NCBI GenBank assembly: GCA_001972305.1
Contig: BDDD01001384.1
Location: forward strand, 53,273 to 117,272
Length of the DNA: 64,000 bases
Direction of reading: 5' to 3'
From: Cephalotus follicularis
Lineage: Eukaryota > Streptophyta > Magnoliopsida > Oxalidales > Cephalotaceae
The notes under the pieces are model-generated. The model saw nothing but the letters and a program-made list of their open reading frames with translations, was not told where the DNA came from and searched no databases. Made by a program: the position numbers and the translations under genes. Shown piece after piece: positions 10,739 to 21,212 of this stretch; the first letter of the stretch is position 1, and every line of letters begins with the position of its first letter.

Positions 10739-12097
10739 ATGACTAAGTGGGTACGTGGCACAAATAACCGTCTTGAGCGAAATAATCAACAAACACAAAT
10801 GGCGGATGAACGACCAATTCAAACTCTGCGCGATAGATTCTATCCCGCGAGGACAACGCAACCTTCCTGTATCCTGCCTGCTCCTCAAGGGAATAATTTC
10901 GAGTTAAAATCTCAGTTCATTAGCATGCTCCCGCACTTTCATGGTTTACCCAATGCGGATGCATATCTCTTCCTTCGTGAGTTAGAGGAGGTATGCGCCC
11001 TCATGAAACTTCAACAACTCTCGGATGACGCAATCAAATTGCGTTTCATAAATTTTTCTTTGAAAGATGGAGTGAAAAAGTGGCTCTACAGTCTCCCCAA
11101 TGGTTCTATTTCTACATGGGACCATTTCACTGTCACGTTTCTAAAGAATTTTTTTCCGCTTCATAAAACCAATAAGCTTAGGAACGACATTCTCCAATTT
11201 CGCCAAAACCCCAATGTATCATTTTCTAGGTGTATGGAATGTTTTAAGGATCTTCTCTTAGAGTGTCCTCATCATGGTTTGAACACTTGGCATTTGTGCC
11301 AAATCAACTACGAAGGCATCGACTACCAAACCAAGCAATTGGTCGAATCTATGTGTCCTGATTGGTTCACCTCGTACACTAATGAAAACGAGGCATGGAA
11401 TTTCCTCTTAGATTTAGGAGAGCAAACTGGGGAGTGGGAGTCCACTCAAGTTTCTGAGAGAGCTTTACCGAGTAAAGGGTACGTTATAGAAGGAGCAGTT
11501 GCTAAGGAGGCACAGCTAGAAAGTCGCTTCACTATAATAGAGTCGCTACTTAAGGGTTCCACGCAAGTAAATCAAATCAATCAAAGCACCTCTATGTGTT
11601 CTTGGTGCCAGTCACCAAATCATGTTCTTCAAGATTGCCAAATTTATATTGACAATCAATACTCTCCTCAGAATGTGTCAGCTATGAATCAATACAACCC
11701 GTATAGTAACACTTACAATCCGGGTTGGCGAAATCATCCGAATTTCTCATGGAGTCAAGGGCAAAATATGAGAGGACAGTCAAACTTTTCGGGTCCAAAT
11801 TCCAATTTTTTTGGGCAGCCTTCTAGCATTGGTGCCCCACCTTTAATTTTTTTGGGACAACGTTCGAGCTTCCCTAGCCAGTCTGCACCACAGCAGACCT
11901 TTCCAAGGTTTTCCCCAAATTCGAATAATATTCGACCATCCTTCCCACCACAAAATCAATTCTCCAATCAACAAACATCAGGTTTGTCAAACCAAAGGGA
12001 TGATACATCTAGGATTTCATCGCTAGAAAAGAGCGTGGAACTTCTTATGAGCACTATGATGACTAGTCAGCATAACATGGAAAAGCAAATTTCATAA
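10739..12097 (+). CDS. gag: TE-B Gag (452 aa), longest intact ORF of the window
   Basis: This is an Athila/Tat-type Gag that would form element particles and bind RNA. Start: the ATG beginning MTKWVRG matches the homologous MTDWVRG start of TE-C at 20240. The gag domain runs from about residue 60 to 235, including FELKSQFISMLPHFHGLP, DAIKLRFINFSL, WLYSLPNGSISTW and LRNDILQFRQ. One CCHC zinc knuckle is at about residues 287-300 (CSWCQSPNHVLQDC, CX2CX4HX4C). A Q/N/S/P/F-rich low-complexity region follows to the end. The frame ends in TAA at 12095-12097, but the same frame stays open downstream into the protease, so this stop is either a nonsense mutation or a programmed readthrough point. TE-C has TAG at the homologous codon. 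Confidence 0.85.
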   Translation: MTKWVRGTNNRLERNNQQTQMADERPIQTLRDRFYPARTTQPSCILPAPQGNNFELKSQFISMLPHFHGLPNADAYLFLRELEEVCALMKLQQLSDDAIKLRFINFSLKDGVKKWLYSLPNGSISTWDHFTVTFLKNFFPLHKTNKLRNDILQFRQNPNVSFSRCMECFKDLLLECPHHGLNTWHLCQINYEGIDYQTKQLVESMCPDWFTSYTNENEAWNFLLDLGEQTGEWESTQVSERALPSKGYVIEGAVAKEAQLESRFTIIESLLKGSTQVNQINQSTSMCSWCQSPNHVLQDCQIYIDNQYSPQNVSAMNQYNPYSNTYNPGWRNHPNFSWSQGQNMRGQSNFSGPNSNFFGQPSSIGAPPLIFLGQRSSFPSQSAPQQTFPRFSPNSNNIRPSFPPQNQFSNQQTSGLSNQRDDTSRISSLEKSVELLMSTMMTSQHNMEKQIS

Positions 12098-13326
12098 CTA
12101 GCATCTACTCTACACGAAAGAGAGAAAGGAAAAATGCCCTCCCAACCTGACCCGAATCCTAGGACTGGCTTAAACCATTCTGCTCAAATCCAACAACCAT
12201 TAAATCCGCAAAATTTGGCTACCTCGTCAAGTCCATCAAAACAAGATTTTGCCATAAGGAGTGGAAATGAATACCACCCAGCGGATCAACCGGAAAATGT
12301 GAGCGAGCAAATGGAGGAATCCTTGGCGCAGGAAAATTTACAAGAACCATTGGTTGACCCATTTGTGCAACCAACGATATTAAATGCGCAAGATTAATCG
12401 AGGAAGGATAAAAAGGACGAGAAAAAGAAACAGCCAGTGGAGGTGCCCGAGCGTACATTTGTCCCACCAGCTCCCTTTCCAAAACGATTGCAAAGTAAGA
12501 AAGCCCTCGCGATAGAAAAGATCATCGAAACATTTATGCATGTCCAAATCAATATTCCATTACTTGAAGCCATTGAACAGGTGCCCTCTTACGCAAAAGT
12601 CCTTAAAGAGTTATTCACAAAAAAGAGGATCCTTCAAACTCCCAAAAAGGCTTTCTTGGCAGCCATCATTAGTGTGATGTTTTCGCAACCCATGATGCGG
12701 AAGTATAAAGACTCTGGCTGCCCAACAATCTCTTGTGTTATTGGCAACACCAAAATTGAACATTCCTTGCTCGATTTAGGAGCAAGTGTGAATTTGTTGC
12801 CATCATCGGTTTATGAGAAGCTTGGACTAGGAGAGTACGACCGACCACGATGACTTTGCAATTAGCTGATAGGTCGGTGAAAGTACCAATAGGGAAAATT
12901 AAGGATGTTTTAATTAAGGTTCGTAAATTTTTCTATCCTGTCGACTTTGTCATTTTAGATACCCAGCCTGTTATGAATATAAAAGATCAAATCCCAGTTA
13001 TCCTTGGTAGACTATTCTTAGCCACAAGTAATGCATCGATCAATTGCCAAAATGGTCTCATGAAGTTAAGCTTTGTAAAGTCATCAATGAACTTCAACAT
13101 TTTTCATCTGGGAAAGCATCAAAGTGACTTTGATGATGTCTACGTAATACGCTCGATTCCTGATACTGTGGAGTCGTATTTTAGCATCAACTTTGATCGC
13201 GACGTCATGAGTGAATTCAAGAAAACAGAAGCTACCCAAAAGGATATGTTAACATGGCTGGAAAATGAGGAAGCGTTAACATGGCTAGAAAAAAAGCTCA
13301 ATGAGTCAACATCGGATAGTGAATGA
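12098..13326 (+). pseudogene. TE-B protease region downstream of Gag
   Basis: This continues in the Gag frame (LASTLHEREKGKMPSQPDP) through a second stop TAA at 12395-12397 to a conserved block at 12437 onward (FPKRLQSKKALAIEKIIETF, QVPSYAKVLKEL). The aspartic protease has the catalytic stretch LLDLGASVNLLPSSVYEKLG near 12770. Athila-type proteases usually have D-L-G here, so the site looks normal. A one-base loss near 12845 shifts the frame; TE-C keeps that base. The C-terminal half is 12850-13326 (MTLQLADRSVKVPIGK, IPVILGRLFLATSNASINC). Apart from these breaks it is well preserved. Confidence 0.8.
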
Positions 13327-14087
13327 GATCATTTATCCCATTACATGCACAAACTTCCCACGCCTAACCAAACGTACTTTGACGAAGATTTTCATAGAGA
13401 CTTCATGAAATGTTTAAGCGAATTCGAGGAACTAGAGGCTTTGTAGAAGGAAATTTTGAGTTGGTTGGACAATGGGATCGTTGATTCTACTTCGGATAGT
13501 CAATGGAACGATCTGTCCCATTTCACGCACAAGCTTAGTACGCCGTCTCACCCTCCAGCAATTCTTGAAAATGACTCTTTTCTCACTAAAGACAAAATCG
13601 GATGGAGGGTGTGTATTAGTATGGATCAATGGTTTGACTAGTTGAATGGGTAGAATAATTATGTTTCTCTTAATGGTTTTTATTGGTCGAAATCCTATTG
13701 GGGCGGTTATAAAATTATTGATTTCTTCCCTAATCTGTTTACGCTTAATAAGACTGGCATTAGAGATGCATTCAAATGTTACGATTCTCTTCATGATTTT
13801 TATTGGTGGCAATCACGGTGGGATAATTCTAATATTGTAAAATTTGTTTTCTCACCTTATGAATTGGAATTGAATTTTGATGGCTTTTACTGGTAGAAAT
13901 ATTATTGGGATGAATTTCATATTGTTAAAACTATGCTTTCACCTGGTATTTTGAGTTTTGTAAGACAGATATTGGGGACGCACTTAAAGTAAATGGGCAA
14001 CGAGCAATAAAGTTGTTTGAGTTTTTAGCTGCATTGATGGAAGAGGCCATGGACTTGCATGAGCCTCTTTATTTGGAGCCTCCATGA
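13327..14087 (+). pseudogene. TE-B polyprotein tail: duplicated modules and end of pol
   Basis: The frame of the protease C-terminus continues past TGA (13324-13326) with few stops (near 13444, 13639, 13651 and 13894). It first repeats a module seen at the end of the protease: a tryptophan-leucine segment, STSDS, then LSHxxHKLxTP (about 13312-13370 and 13480-13545). Next come three copies of an aromatic module, FYWSKSYW (13678), FYWWQSRW (13798) and FYWQ/stop-KYYW (13885), two followed by an IVK-F/T-SP segment. After a one-base frame change near 13985 the tail reads LKVNGQRAIKLF and ends in TGA at 14085-14087. K-V-N-G-Q-R is typical of the very end of Athila/Tat pol, after integrase. RT, RNase H and the integrase core are absent. 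Confidence 0.6.
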
Positions 14088-15306
14088 TTCTATTCGGTAA
14101 ACCCTACCCATTTTGTTCTTTATTTTATTGCATTGTTTCTTATATATTGTTGATAATGCATTAGCATTTCTTTAGTTTGTTTTTATTGCTTTGAGGACAA
14201 TGCAAGATTTAAGTATGGGGGGGTTTAGACAATGTTCATTTTAATTTTGAAAGTAAGAATAAGTGTTAATATGCTTAGAAATAATAGAAAACCCCATAGT
14301 ATAAATAATAAAAATATTGTTTTCAAGGAAAAGAAAAGCAATGCATCTCAAGGTAGGAGTTTGTGCGAAAATTAAAAATAAAAAAACCAATCTTATTTGT
14401 TTTTCAAAGTTTCATAAATCTTAGTGAGGAGGAGGACAAGGAATTGATGTTCTTGCATATATATGTGTATGTATATACAATAATAAAAAAACAAGAAAAA
14501 TAAATGTATTTTACCTCTTTAAATTCAGTCTTAGTCTGTAGCCTATTTGATTCGAGTAATTAAACCTTAGGGGTGTTCTACACCTAGTTCCTTAAAGCCA
14601 ACTGGTTTGAGAGTAATTAGTCAAAATCTTGCTACATGGGTCTTATAGAAAGCTTAAGAGGCTAAGACATTGCACGAATTTAGGTTGGTAAAATTATTAT
14701 GTGCGAACTGTTAAATATGAAGCTACTTAGTACTTTGAGTGTCTGGTGTTTGGTCTCATCCATGACATTTCAGATGGAAAAGAGTGGAAGGATATGTCGA
14801 ATGAAAAGAAAGAAAAAAGAAAGAATATATATATATATATATGAGTGCTAAAGTTCTTTTGTCTGACTACGAAGTAGGATTTTATGTTGCTGCGAATGCA
14901 TATCTTGATTGGTTATATAATGTGGAATAAAATAAAAATAACGTATGAAAGCTCCTTAATTGAGATTTATTTTGATTCTAGAACTTAAAACGAGATAATA
15001 AAATTCAAGTATGGGGGTTGCCTATAAATTTTTTACTATAGATACGTTTTGCCTATTTTCAAAGTTTTGATGAACTGAATTTTGTGTGTTTATTTGCTTG
15101 GAAAATGCTCACGAGATAAAACTCGTCCACTAGGGCCACCTAGGAGTTTAACGGCTTCTTGCATATGCTAAATACAATCGTGATTCCTACGAAAGTGAGT
15201 TATGTTTTTGTTTATGTTTTCTGCTTTTGAGTTTGTTTTTATTTTTTTGTTTTCGCTTTCCATTTGGTCTGCTTGAGGACAAGCAAAGCGTAAGTATAGG
15301 GGTATT
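14088..15306 (+). other. TE-B 3' untranslated region with polypurine tracts
   Basis: AT-rich and non-coding in all frames. It holds three polypurine-type tracts: AAGTATGGGGGGGTT at about 14211-14225 preceded by GAGGACAATGCAAG, AAGTATGGGGGTTG near 15008, and GTAAGTATAGGGGTATT just before the 3' LTR at 15307, preceded by GAGGACAAGCAAAG. The GAGGACAAGC...GGGGGTATTTG arrangement is the usual 3' end of Tat/Athila elements. A short (TA)n run is at 14824-14842. Confidence 0.7.
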
Positions 15307-16754
15307 TGTTTAGCATAAAAATGTGTTATTTTTAATTATTTATGTATGATATTTTTATGCTTGGAATGGACTACTTTGGTTGTATTGTGATGATTTTCAG
15401 GTACAAGGTCATCAAGATCAAAGTGCATGAAAACGGTTCAAATTGGTGAAAAATCTACAGAAAACAGTGCAAACCGTCGAAGCTTTGTTTGTAAGCGTCG
15501 AAGCTTAAGAAGAAAGCGCTAGCAGTTAGGAGCACAACATCAGCGCTTTATTCCATAAGGTTAAAAATCAAATTGCAGTCTTAACATTCGACGCTTTGTC
15601 CAAACCTTCGACGCTTTAGGCAGTCAACACATCAAAGTGTCAACGTAAAACTGTCCAAACCTACGACGCTTAAGCCAAACCGTCGACGCTTAAGGCAGCT
15701 GACAGCAAATTTGGAAAGTTTTCACTTTGTAATTATTTCCTTAAACAATTTTAAGTAGGTTAAACTTTTTCCTTTTCTTGTTTTCACATGATTTTATGTA
15801 TAAATAGGTAATGTTAGGTCACAAAACAAGTGTACAAGCTAGTGACAAGCTTTGCCACCATTAGTTTTCTGCTTCATTAGTTTTAAGTTTTTTTTTTACA
15901 ATGTTTAGTAGCTGAACTCTTTAAGGTTTTAGGGAAGAACAAAGCCTAGATTGTTATTGTTTCAATTCCATCAATAAAAATCCCTGAATATTTGATTTGT
16001 TCTTCAATTTTTCTGCCTTCACACACACTTTGTCTGTCTGATTAAAATCCACAAACATCTTGTCAATGAAGTTGAAAGTTGGTGAATAAATGGTGTTTAA
16101 TTCAATCAATGGAGTCTACTCATATGGTTTGTCACGCCGAACACACTCCGTATAGACCTAGCATGACTACTCATACGATTTTCCGCCGCTGCCGTACTTC
16201 GTATAGACCTAGCATGACTACTCATACGATTTGTCATCACGGTCGCACTCCGTATCGACCTAGCTACCATTGGTTATCAAGGTATGATCGTTCAATTAAT
16301 GTGAATTGTTCAATACAATCAATGGTGAGTTTCTATACCCTAAACCCGTTTTATCTTTGCATATTTTCCTTAGTCTTACTTGTTGCTTCGATTAGTCTTA
16401 ATTTTGCATGCTTTACCTTCTGTTATTTTGAATTTGGAGTTCTTAACCGTCGACGCCTACACTGTAAGCGTCGACACTTTCTTGCTTCACAATAATTCAC
16501 GTCGACGCCTTGATAGAGCTTCGACACATTTAGCCCTGTTTTCAATAGTTTACTTGATTTTGCATATTTATGATTAGTTTTTGATAGTTTTGCCTGAATT
16601 TTGCATACTTCGCCTAGGATGGATAAATTATAACTAGTTTAACGTTTCCCTGCGTTCGACCCGTTACTGCACAACCGTGCACTTGCGGTATTAAATTTTA
16701 TTTCTTTTGAACAAGTTTTTATCACCTTTTCCGGGGATAATAAACTTCCAATCA
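15307..16754 (+). repeat. TE-B 3' LTR (1448 bp)
   Basis: It is homologous to 8983-10414. The TATA box is at 15799-15806, the U3 palindrome array at about 15475-15692, and the downstream cluster at 16449-16506. It ends CCAATCA followed by GTCAC. Confidence 0.9.
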
Positions 16755-17522
16755 GTCACCACAATTGAGATGACCGTACAGGTCACCACTGATCGAGATG
16801 ACCGTAAAGGTCACCACCAATTGAGATGACAATAACGGTCACCACTGACTGAGATGACCATAAAGGTCACCAACTGAGATAACCCTATATATAAGGCTAT
16901 TGATTGTAAATGGATTGATAAGGTTATTGATTGTGATTGTTATCAATTATAATTGTAACCACTAGGTTGCTGTCCTAAGAGACTAGTATTAGGGAAGTCT
17001 TACCCCTTCTCTTCTCTGGTTTTCCCACAATGACACTCTAGTCTATGCTGGGCTCCTCTGTCTTGACAAGACTAGTCTTAGGCCATGGCTAAGCAGGCGG
17101 ACTCCGTATGTTCCTTGTCTGCCCAGTATAACCAAGCTAGTCCTCTCTCGGCTTCTCTGCCTATGACACTAAGAGTGCGTAGTCTACTCCACCTTGAGCA
17201 GAGAAGGCCGAGGAGAGTTTACATGCGTCGTAAAATGGTTTTGAATGTCATGGAATAATCGGTGGTCTACTACCTCAGCAGAGGAGGCTGAGGAGAACTC
17301 ATATTTATCCCGAGATGAATTTTGGAATGATATGGACGCTGAATGATGATTTAATAGTATTGTTATGGTTATGGAATATTGTGAATGATGGTTCTGTGAG
17401 TATATGTATTGCTGCATTGTGCATCTCGCATGTCATGCATATTTGAATGATGTGGATGGATGGTATGGACGACATGCCACGTGTCAGACCGTGGGGTCCT
17501 CCTCATGGTTCGGGGCGTGACA
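16755..17522 (+). repeat. TE-A 3' LTR, right part
   Basis: It resumes inside the 27 bp array and ends GGGGCGTGACA at 17522. Relative to the 5' LTR it lacks about 300 bp (the equivalent of about 2269-2571), joined at a TGCAT shared by both deletion borders, and it has about 30 extra bases near 17262-17300. Confidence 0.88.
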
Positions 17523-18549
17523 AATCTAATTAATTTTCTCATTGATTATCACACACTACTGTAACACATGACTTTTTCTTGTCGAAAATTCATGTGTACT
17601 ATAATCCCTTGTCATACTTGGCCCTGACTAAGGTCTAGGGTATGGATGCGTGTCAACCCTAGTTTTACATCAGTAACTAAAATCTATAATCATTACTAGG
17701 ACTTATGGTAGACCTTCCCGGAAATCCAATTTCCAGTCTAGCTCAACCTCGGCCAACAATTTCAACAGTCCACAGTATAATCAGACCAATTAGAGCCAAT
17801 CACCTTCGCTCAGGTGTGACGATCCCATTTTCCGCATTTACTTATATTCATACAGATTCTATCAAGCCCAAAGACCACCTTATTGTCAGCCCCACAAAAG
17901 CAATGAGTAGGATGGAGCTCAAAGAAAGACAGTCTCAATATAATATAGAGCAATGGCTTAGGTCTAAGGATCAAACGAGTCCTCCACGAACTCGCTAAGT
18001 GTCCAACACTTATACACAACTGTCGCATGTAAAAATCACTATTGACACGAGAATAACGACTATCCAAATAGTGTTTCCTAATATGGTCCTGTTCAGTGTA
18101 CATGCTCTAAGTGCACACCCGCACTTGCCTTAGTGTTCCCCATAAATGGTAGTGAGATACTCCATCCTCCCACCCACGGGAGCAGGCACAGTGCGTGCAA
18201 GTCTATCCTATTCATTAATGCCCAGTAATTGAACCTACGACTTGGAACTATTTCGTTATAAGGAATAAGTTAGCCAATCTCACTGCCCCATGCTAGGAAT
18301 CCAACCTTAAATGACAGGGCATCACATATGTAAGTAGGTAATACTAAATTAATCTACTTCAATTATTAGATAAAACATATGTTATATAAAGCCATAAACT
18401 ATTTGAATTAAATCACATGTCATATAAATGGAATAAGATCGTTTTATACATAGATAAGTCTGAATACAATAGCCATCTAATGGCTTGTCGGGTCACCCTA
18501 TCTAACACCCCCAAGCCAAAGGACAAACTAAAGTCATCAATCGGATAGT
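17523..18549. other. Unclassified stretch between TE-A and TE-C
   Basis: This is the right flank of the TE-A insertion. Open frames at 17705-17998 (+) and 17810-18103 (-) overlap on opposite strands, match nothing I recognise, and show no conserved motif. The text has an LTR-like feel but I found no TG..CA pair, PBS or PPT. ATAGT at 18545-18549 would be the target duplication of TE-C, but its partner is not in view. Confidence 0.4.
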
Positions 18550-18738
18550 TGTTCAACATAAAAATATGTTATTTTTTAAGAATTTATTTATTATGTTTTT
18601 ATGCTTGGAATAGACTATTTTGGGTTGTTTTTATTGATTTGCAGGTAAAGGAACAAAATGATCAAAGTGCGTAATGATTAGTCCAATTGGCAAAAATTGA
18701 AAACAAATGCTTCAAAACTGCAGAATTTGCATCAAAGC

Positions 18739-19023
18739 GTCGATGGATTCATTGTAAGCATCGACGCTTATCTGTAAAGTGTCGAAGGGTTCAGGGAAAG
18801 CGTCAGCGCTTAATGACTAAAACGCCAGCGGTTAAGAGGAAAATGCCAACGCTTTGGTGCAGAGAAGATAACAATTATATGATACACTTAAAGCAGCGAC
18901 GATTTCAAGGAAACTGTCAATGCTTTAGCCAAACCGCCGACATCAAATACAAAACATCAACTGGTAAGAATGAAGACTGAATGAGGCTCACCAACCATTG
19001 ACGCTTTACTTGTTAGCATCGAC
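18739..19023 (+). promoter_or_regulatory. TE-C U3 palindrome array
   Basis: GTCGAT is at 18739, ATCGAC at 18760 and 19018, with related GTCGAA, GCGTCAGCGCTT and TTGACGCTTT copies between. Flanks are GC/GCTT as in TE-B. The last core lies 120 bp before the TATA box at 19144. Function is inferred. Confidence 0.55.
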
Positions 19024-19143
19024 GCTTAGCACATATCGGGCGACAAAATATGGCAACTTTTGGAGTTTTAAACGGATTGTAATTATTACATTAAGTAGCA
19101 TAATTAGATTAAACTTTCTTTCCTTTATAATGCATGTTTGCAG

Positions 19144-19151
19144 TATAAAAG
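19144..19151 (+). promoter_or_regulatory. TE-C LTR TATA box
   Basis: TATAAAAG is placed as in TE-B relative to the LTR start (about 595 bp in) and to the upstream palindrome array. Confidence 0.65.
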
Positions 19152-19796
19152 GAAAAGGGAGGCCACAAAAAAAAGATGGACAAGACTTGACACAACCGCC
19201 ACCTTTCTTCCTTCAGTTTTCGTTTTCTCCAGTTTTTATTTTTTATTTACAATGTTTTCTAGCTAAACTTTTAAGGTTTTTAGGGTTAGAACAAAGCCGT
19301 TAGATGTATTGAATACTCCATTAATAAAATCCTTGAACTTTTGATTTATTCTTCAATTTTCTGACTTCAAACACACTTTGTATGTCGGATTAAAATCCAT
19401 ATACACTTTGTCTGTGAATAAGAAGATTGTTGAATGAATGGTGTTTGCATGAAATGAATGGAACTATACTCATATGGTCTGTCACGCCGAACACACTCCG
19501 TATAGACATAGCATGTCTACTCATACGGTTTGTGAATCAACTCACACTCCGTATAGACCTAGCATGACTACTCATACGATTTTTCATCACAGCCACACTC
19601 CATATCGACCTAGAATATGTTGATTACCAAGGTTTGAGCAATCAAGTAAGTGAGTTCTCAATATAATCTATGGTGAGTTTCTATACCCTAAAACCGACTT
19701 TATCTTACGTATTTTATCAGTTTATTTCTTGCTTAGATTAATCAGTAGCATTGTATGCTCTAAGTTCTGATAGTTTTAAATACAGTTTGCATAAGC

Positions 19797-19880
19797 GTCG
19801 ACGCCTTGCAATAAGCATCGATGCTTTCAGTGTTTTAGATTATTCACGTTGATGCTTTGTGACATAGCGTTGACGCCTTC
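19797..19880 (+). promoter_or_regulatory. TE-C second palindrome cluster
   Basis: GTCGAC is at 19797-19802 and ATCGAT at 19817-19822, with degenerate ACGTTGATGCTT and GCGTTGACGCC copies after. It matches the position of the TE-B cluster at 10130-10185. Confidence 0.5.
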
Positions 19881-20079
19881 GTCCCCTGTTTAATTAGTTA
19901 GTTTATTTTTCTGGTAATTTAAGATTAGTTTTGATAATATCCCTTCAATTTTGCATACTTCGTCTAGGTTGGATAAATTAAAACTTATTTAACTTGTTTC
20001 CTAGTGTTCGACCCGTTACTGCACAACCGTGCACTTGCGGTATAAATTTAATTCTTCTCAAAAACCGTGAATAAGTTTT

Positions 20080-20097
20080 TGGCGTCGTTGCCGGGGA
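20080..20097 (+). promoter_or_regulatory. TE-C primer binding site (tRNA-Asp)
   Basis: TGGCGTCGTTGCCGGGGA differs by one base from the complement of the plant tRNA-Asp 3' end as I know it. Confidence 0.88.
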
Positions 20098-20239
20098 AAC
20101 AACGTTTAGATTAGTTTTAATTTATTCAACTGATTCGTAGTATTTTTACTAACATCTAACTTAGTTTTAATTACGTTCTCTGCTTTAAATTCGTGTTCTC
20201 TACCTTAGCTTAGTCTTAATGAGTGGTCTGACTTTGTTT

Positions 20240-21212
20240 ATGACTGACTGGGTACGTGGTCCAAATAATCGTCTTGAACGAATTAATCAACAAGCAAACA
20301 TGGCAGACGAACAACCCATCCAAACGCTACGGGATAAGTTCTATCCTACAAGGACAACGCAACCATCTTGTATCCAGTTGGCTGCACCTCAGGGTAACAA
20401 TTTTGAGTTAAAATCCCAGTTCATTAGCATGCTCCCTCACTTTCATGGGTTACCAAATGAGGATGCATATCTCTTCCTTCACGAGTTCGATGAGGTATGT
20501 GCCCTAATGAAACTCCAACAACTCTCTGATGAGTCTACCCATTGGGTCCATCTCTACATGGGATCAGTTCACAGTGTCGTTCTTAAGGAAATTCTTTCCT
20601 CTCCATAAAACCAATAAGCTTAGGAGCGACATTCTCTAGTTTCGTCAGAGAACCAACGAATTATTCTCTAGGTGTATGGAAAGATTTAAAGACCTCCTCT
20701 TAGAGTGTCTTCATCATGGTTTAAACACTTGGTATTTATGCCAAATCATCTATGAAGGCATCGATTACTAGACCAATCAATTGGTTGAGTCGATGTGTCA
20801 TGATGGGTTCACCTCATATAGTGATGAAAACGAGGCTTTGAATTTTCCGCTAGATTTGGGTGAGCGAACTAGGGAGTGGGAATCCAATCAAGTGATTGAG
20901 AGAGCTCTACCGAGTAAGGGGTACGCTATATAAGGATCAGTGGCTAAGGAGGCACAGTTAGACAGCCTCCTCAAGAGACTAAAGTCGATAGTTAAGGGAC
21001 CCGAGAAATCGAATCACATAAACCAGAGCACCCCCATGTGTTCTTGGTGTGTATCACCAGGTCATGTTATGGAAGAATGCCCGAGCTACTATGAAAATCA
21101 ATACCCTCCTGAGAATGTAGCCGCTATGAATCAATGCAATGTGTATAGTAATACTTACAATTCGGGTTGGAGAAATCAAGGAAACTTCTGAAGGAGTCAA
21201 GAGCAAAACCCA
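20240..21212 (+). pseudogene. gag: TE-C gag, first part
   Basis: This is homologous to TE-B Gag. The matching start is the ATG at 20240 (MTDWVRGPNN), although an in-frame ATG lies upstream at 20219. The first 100 codons are well kept. Near 20538 a deletion of roughly 70 bp relative to TE-B removes the LRFINFSL...WLYSLP segment and shifts the frame. More stops follow (near 20770 and 20932). The zinc knuckle CSWCVSPGHVMEEC (CX2CX4HX4C) is intact at about 21040. The frame is cut at 21212 by TE-D. Confidence 0.85.

Larger units (their letters stand above)
8983..16754 (+). mobile_element. TE-B: Athila/Tat-like gypsy element with Gag and protease only (non-autonomous)
   Basis: LTRs are 8983-10414 and 15307-16754, starting TGTTTAGC and ending CCAATCA. 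A perfect 5 bp flank GTCAC lies at 8978-8982 and 16755-16759, though the target is a tandem repeat whose units start GTCAC. The PBS matches tRNA-Asp. The body encodes Gag and an aspartic protease of the Athila type, then a short pol tail; no RT, RNase H or integrase core exists in 13327-15306. The LTRs differ at about 6 of the first 110 bases, younger than TE-A, in agreement with the nesting. Confidence 0.9.
218..17522 (+). mobile_element. TE-A: Tekay/Del-like Ty3/gypsy retrotransposon, full length but dead
   Basis: The order is 5' LTR (218-2653), PBS, gag, protease, RT, RNase H, integrase, C-terminal chromodomain-like end, PPT and 3' LTR (7605-8982 continuing at 16755-17522). TE-B is nested inside the 3' LTR. 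LTRs start TGTAAG and end with a TG(A/T)(C/T)A-type end (GTGATA left, GTGACA right). Flanking pentamers are AATTT and AATCT. The domain order with integrase last, the tRNA-Met primer site, long LTRs and the terminal chromodomain-like stretch place it with plant chromoviruses, most likely Tekay/Del. Every coding part contains stops or frameshifts. The LTR copies differ by very roughly one base in eleven over their first 200 bp, so this is an old insertion. Confidence 0.88.
18550..20073 (+). repeat. TE-C 5' LTR (end approximate)
   Basis: It starts TGTTCAACATAAAAATATG, related to TE-B's TGTTTAGCATAAA. The exact 3' end is unclear; the PBS starts at 20080. Internal landmarks match TE-B: palindrome array, TATA box, second cluster, and a conserved block near 20000-20045 with GACCCGTTACTGCACAACC. 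Confidence 0.8.

Noticed and set aside
12219-12482. Minus-strand 87-codon ORF antisense to the TE-B protease region
   Set aside because: Shadow of the conserved plus-strand reading frame.
17705-18103. Overlapping 97-codon ORFs on opposite strands in the TE-A/TE-C gap
   Set aside because: Antisense overlap, no motif, no neighbouring gene structure; kept only as an unclassified region.
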